Of a DNA stretch of 64,000 bases, positions 61,703 to 64,000 are shown piece by piece. The notes under the pieces are model-generated. The model saw only the letters and a list, made by a program, of their open reading frames with translations. It was not told the DNA's origin and ran no database searches. Origin of the DNA: RYN-230 sp963782185 (GTDB lineage Bacteria > Actinomycetota > Actinomycetes > Streptosporangiales > Streptosporangiaceae); contig CAWAJB010000037.1 of assembly GCA_963782185.1 (NCBI GenBank), positions 17,372 to 81,371 on the forward strand, read 5' to 3'. How positions within the stretch are numbered: position 1 is the stretch's first letter; every line of letters begins with the position of its first letter. The position numbers and the translations under genes were made by a program.

Positions 61703-62455
61703 TCACACAATGCCGTCATGGGACGGGTCTGGGTCAGGATGCAGCCGCACGCGCCGCGCCACGATATCGCGGGCCAGCTCGGCCAGCCGCCGGTCATGAG
61801 CATAAGCGTAAGCGCGGAGCCGGAGAAAAGCCTCCGCGATGCCGACACCGAGCTGCTCGGTGAGCATCCCGGTGGCCTGATCGATCTCGGCGCGGTGCAC
61901 GGTCAGATCCGCAGGCTGGCCCCCCGGGCCGGCCTCCGCCAGATCATCCGCCGCCTGGTCCTGGGCATCAAGCAGCAGCAGCGTCGCGGTATCGGCGAAG
62001 GTCAGCGCATCACCCAGACCGGCAGCGCTCAGCGGGCCGGGCAGCGCCCGGTACAGGCCCATGACCCCAGCCCGGATCGCCCCGATCCGCAGCGGGAACG
62101 CGAAGATCGCCGCCGCCCCCGCCTGGCGGGCCGCCGGGGCGAAGAACGGCCAACGACGTGCGGATTCCATCTCGTCCAGATCCGAGGCCAGCACCGCCCC
62201 GCCGGAGGCAGCGGCATCCGGGCCCGGGCCCTCTCCCAGGGTCAGCTGGAGTTCTGCGAGTTCCTCGCTGACCCCATCAGTCACCCGCATCAGGTGACCC
62301 GCGTCCGTGCCGCGCGCGGCACTGAGCCAGGCACCGCTAATCTCAACCGCGGCCACAGCCGCCGCGCACACATCCGCGGCTGACACGCGCCCGCCGCGGA
62401 TCGCGGCCTGCCCAGCAACCAGGCCCCAGATCCGGCCCGGCCGGCTACCTGTCAT
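61703..62455 (-). CDS. GAF-ANTAR domain protein, second copy
   Basis: 250 residues from ATG 62455 (MTGSRPGRIWGLVAGQAAIRGGRVSAADVC); ATG 62539 would add 28 residues unlike the family. The GAF region runs to PLRIGAIRAGVMGLYRALPG. The ANTAR region is VHRAEIDQATGMLTEQLGVGIAEAFLRLRAYAYAHDRRLAELARDIVARR. This subtype lacks the canonical VIExAKG, reading EIDQATGM, as in many actinomycete GAF-ANTAR proteins. Possibly co-transcribed with the first copy. Confidence 0.88.
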   Translation of the reverse strand: MTGSRPGRIWGLVAGQAAIRGGRVSAADVCAAAVAAVEISGAWLSAARGTDAGHLMRVTDGVSEELAELQLTLGEGPGPDAAASGGAVLASDLDEMESARRWPFFAPAARQAGAAAIFAFPLRIGAIRAGVMGLYRALPGPLSAAGLGDALTFADTATLLLLDAQDQAADDLAEAGPGGQPADLTVHRAEIDQATGMLTEQLGVGIAEAFLRLRAYAYAHDRRLAELARDIVARRVRLHPDPDPSHDGIV

Positions 62456-62728
62456 CCGCGCAGCCAGCAGACGGAACCCCACGGCAGGATCCGGCCCGGC
62501 TGCATGGCCAGCAGCCCCAAGAAAGGCCAGGCCGGCCACGATGGGTATTGGCCCTGCCGGGCGGCCGCCGCGGGTGCTTACGCGTCCGCCCGTTCGGCCT
62601 GCTTTCCCCCGTCACAGTGCTCTCCCCCCCAGAACTCGCGTTCCTGGCCGCGTGGCGGCGCGCACGGCCAGCGCACTCTGCTGAGCCGCCGCTACAGCAC
62701 CGGCAGGGCCACCCGCCGTGAGCCACCC

Positions 62729-62924
62729 GCCGCAGTCGCGGTGTCTGCTATGCCAAACTCCGCGCGCAATGCGACAACCTGACCCGGCGCATTCGCGGGT
62801 ACTCACATCAACGCCGGCCACGGGACGCCGCGGCGTCCGCGGCACCTGCGATGTCCAGCTGCCCCCGCAACGCGACGGCAACGTGACCGGCGCAGTCGCT
62901 GGTACTCAGATCCACGCTGGACAT
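62729..62924 (-). pseudogene. Two tandem decayed copies of a STAS (anti-sigma-factor antagonist) gene start
   Basis: Copy 1 (about 62829-62924, ATG 62924 with AGGAAGG upstream) reads MSSVDLSTSDCAGHVAVALR and then GQLDIAGAADAAA, the N-terminal half of a SpoIIAA/STAS protein, then stops. Copy 2 (about 62729-62818) is a diverged duplicate, readable as VSTRECAG and then GQVVALRAEFGIADTATAA in shifting frames. The copies start about 100 bp apart and agree at roughly two thirds of positions. The phosphorylatable Ser region is missing in both, so neither is functional. Confidence 0.6.
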
Positions 62925-63175
62925 GGGCTCGCCTTCCTGCTCGAGCAGCAAAGGCGGGGTCTTGACCCAGCGGCTAATCCACCGGCTTCCACTCTGCACA
63001 CTACGCCGGATACCCGCCAGTGTCCTGTCCGGGTGACGCTCGGTTACCTGACGCTGCCAGACCGCTCAGCCGGCCGATGCAGGAACCTGCCGGGCGGGTC
63101 ACCGTCCTTCCCGCGTCCCGGCCACGGGCCCCCGGTCTTCATCCCGTTTGTGCGGCCTGGCTGGCCGCAGCCGAA

Positions 63176-63883
63176 TTACTTCGTCTGCGGGGTCAGTGTG
63201 GTGGCCAGCCCGTCCAGGAGGATGTCGAGGCCCCGTTCGAGTTCGGCGGCGCCGTCGTAAGAGGCCAGGACTGAGGCGAGGCTGCGCAGCAGCGGGAATT
63301 CGCCGATCGGCAGCCGGTGCAAGCCCAGGCGCAGCAGGTCGTCGCTCTCGTCGGGATTGTCGACGAGTTCCTGCAACTCGTTGAGGACGTGGCCGTGCAG
63401 GAAGCCGAACAGGGCACGGTAGATGTGCAGGGCGTCGGGCCCGCTAAACCCGGCCCGGGTGAGCAGCGCGAGGACGTCTTCGAGCGGGCGCAGGGTGCCC
63501 TGCGGGCGAAGCCCCAGCGGGGTGGCCAGCGGACGGGTGACCAGCAGTGGCACCACGTGCGGATGGGCCAGCGCCAGCGCGCGGTAGTCCCGGGCGATGG
63601 CGCGCAACTGCGTGGCCCAGTCGGGGTCAGCAGGGTCCACCTTGAGCTGGGCGAGCACGATCTCGGCGACACCGTCGAGCAGGGCCGCCTTGTTCGGCGC
63701 GTGCCGGTAAAGGACCATCGGGTCCCGGTTCACCGCGCGGGCGAGCCGGCGCATCGACAGCCCCCCGGCTCCGTCGCGGTCGATGATCTCCAGTGCGGCC
63801 GCCAGCACCACACCCCGGGTGATCTTGCCATCCCGGGGTACGCCGGCGACGGGCGCGGTGCCGTCGGTCGGCGGTGACGTCAT
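63176..63883 (-). CDS. TetR family transcriptional repressor (TetR class C-terminal domain)
   Basis: 235 residues. HTH: ITRGVVLAAALEIIDRDGAGGLSMRRLARAVNRDPMVLYRHAPNKAALLDGVAEIVL; the order and the 'MVLYRHAPNKAALL' recognition helix are of the tetracycline-repressor type. The C-terminal ligand domain includes HPHVVPLLVTRPLATPLG and the HIYRALFGFLHGHVLNELQE helix. ATG 63883 with GGGAGGGG about 10 nt upstream. It is divergent from a gene beyond the right edge, with two operators between. Confidence 0.92.
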   Translation of the reverse strand: MTSPPTDGTAPVAGVPRDGKITRGVVLAAALEIIDRDGAGGLSMRRLARAVNRDPMVLYRHAPNKAALLDGVAEIVLAQLKVDPADPDWATQLRAIARDYRALALAHPHVVPLLVTRPLATPLGLRPQGTLRPLEDVLALLTRAGFSGPDALHIYRALFGFLHGHVLNELQELVDNPDESDDLLRLGLHRLPIGEFPLLRSLASVLASYDGAAELERGLDILLDGLATTLTPQTK

Positions 63884-63929
63884 CGCGGTAGCCCCTCCCT
63901 GTTGCCTGAAGTCAATTGTTATCAGTGTA

Positions 63930-63986
63930 TGTCAACAGCGTTGACAGCAGTTATCCCACGGCGTTTACTGTAGTTAACAGCGTAAA
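63930..63986 (+). promoter_or_regulatory. Rightward promoter overlapped by two TetR-type operators
   Basis: A consensus -35 TTGACA (63941-63946) is followed after exactly 17 bp by TTTACT (63964-63969). Operator 1 is the perfect 17-bp palindrome TGTCAACAGCGTTGACA (63930-63946) covering the -35. Operator 2, TTTACTGT-AGTTA-ACAG(C)GTAAA (63964-63986, one-base asymmetry), covers the -10. CGGAG near 63990 may be the ribosome site of the gene starting beyond 64000. Confidence 0.72.
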
Positions 63987-64000
63987 TCTCCGGAGTAAAC

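Overview
The window is high-GC (about 70% or more) actinomycete chromosome. An RbpA gene under a SigR-type promoter, polyprenol-phosphate mannose synthase, GAF-ANTAR regulators, DUF1206/DUF1269/DUF3817 proteins, abundant GTG/TTG starts and apparently leaderless promoters all point to Actinomycetota. A soil or acid-soil relative of Streptosporangiales is my guess, not something the sequence proves. No rRNA operon, intact tRNA, CRISPR array or transposase was seen.

Layout. 0-7 kb: a truncated SDR gene with two operators, an AAA+ ATPase, DUF664/DinB, a histidine phosphatase, GNAT, FUSC and MFS genes. 7-15.6 kb: a stretch of broken or frame-shifted genes (ArsR, amidohydrolase, prolyl-oligopeptidase, SulP) around an intact map and a block of very small proteins, including a 23-residue arginine-repeat peptide. 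16.4-20.6 kb: a Cys-type arylsulfatase, its radical-SAM maturase and a carboxymuconolactone-decarboxylase-like protein. 20.7-26.3 kb: a small conserved protein and two convergent large LuxR (LAL) regulators. 26.4-30.2 kb: an alpha/beta hydrolase divergent from a two-subunit molybdenum hydroxylase. 30.4-34.1 kb: a PRPP synthetase, glycerate kinase, zinc-type adenylate kinase and FAH-family gene set. 34.2-38.9 kb: a secreted phosphoesterase (frame break in the signal-peptide region), MaoC hydratase, acyl-CoA ligase and a hypothetical protein. 39.2-43.8 kb: small membrane proteins, two methyltransferases, GDPD, RbpA and Ppm1.

44.7-53.5 kb is the metabolic highlight. Acetyl-CoA synthetase lies beside a lysine catabolic cluster: kamA on one side of a shared promoter and a tightly coupled kdd-kamD-kamE-kal operon on the other. 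Together they would take lysine to beta-lysine, to 3,5-diaminohexanoate, to the 3-keto compound, and finish with 3-aminobutyryl-CoA to crotonyl-CoA. The thiolase-like cleavage enzyme Kce is not in the window. An adjacent MFS gene has lost its 3' end. 53.7-58.2 kb: a hypothetical protein, lgt, a PPOX-type protein, an O-methyltransferase, and a coupled GntR-GNAT pair.

58.2-64 kb looks like accessory or eroded DNA. It opens with the 3' half of a tRNA-Tyr gene, a typical phage/ICE attachment core. Then come a truncated glycosidase-like pseudogene, DUF1206, two GAF-ANTAR regulators, a duplicated and decayed STAS gene start, and a TetR gene whose operators sit on a strong promoter reading out of the right edge.

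Two patterns run across the window. First, short GC-rich tandem repeats (11-25 bp units) occur between and inside genes; one of them breaks the peptidase gene. Second, at least nine genes have a TANNNT-like box ending 6-8 nt before the start codon, as expected for leaderless mRNAs. Single-base frame breaks are common enough that draft-assembly error has to be considered.
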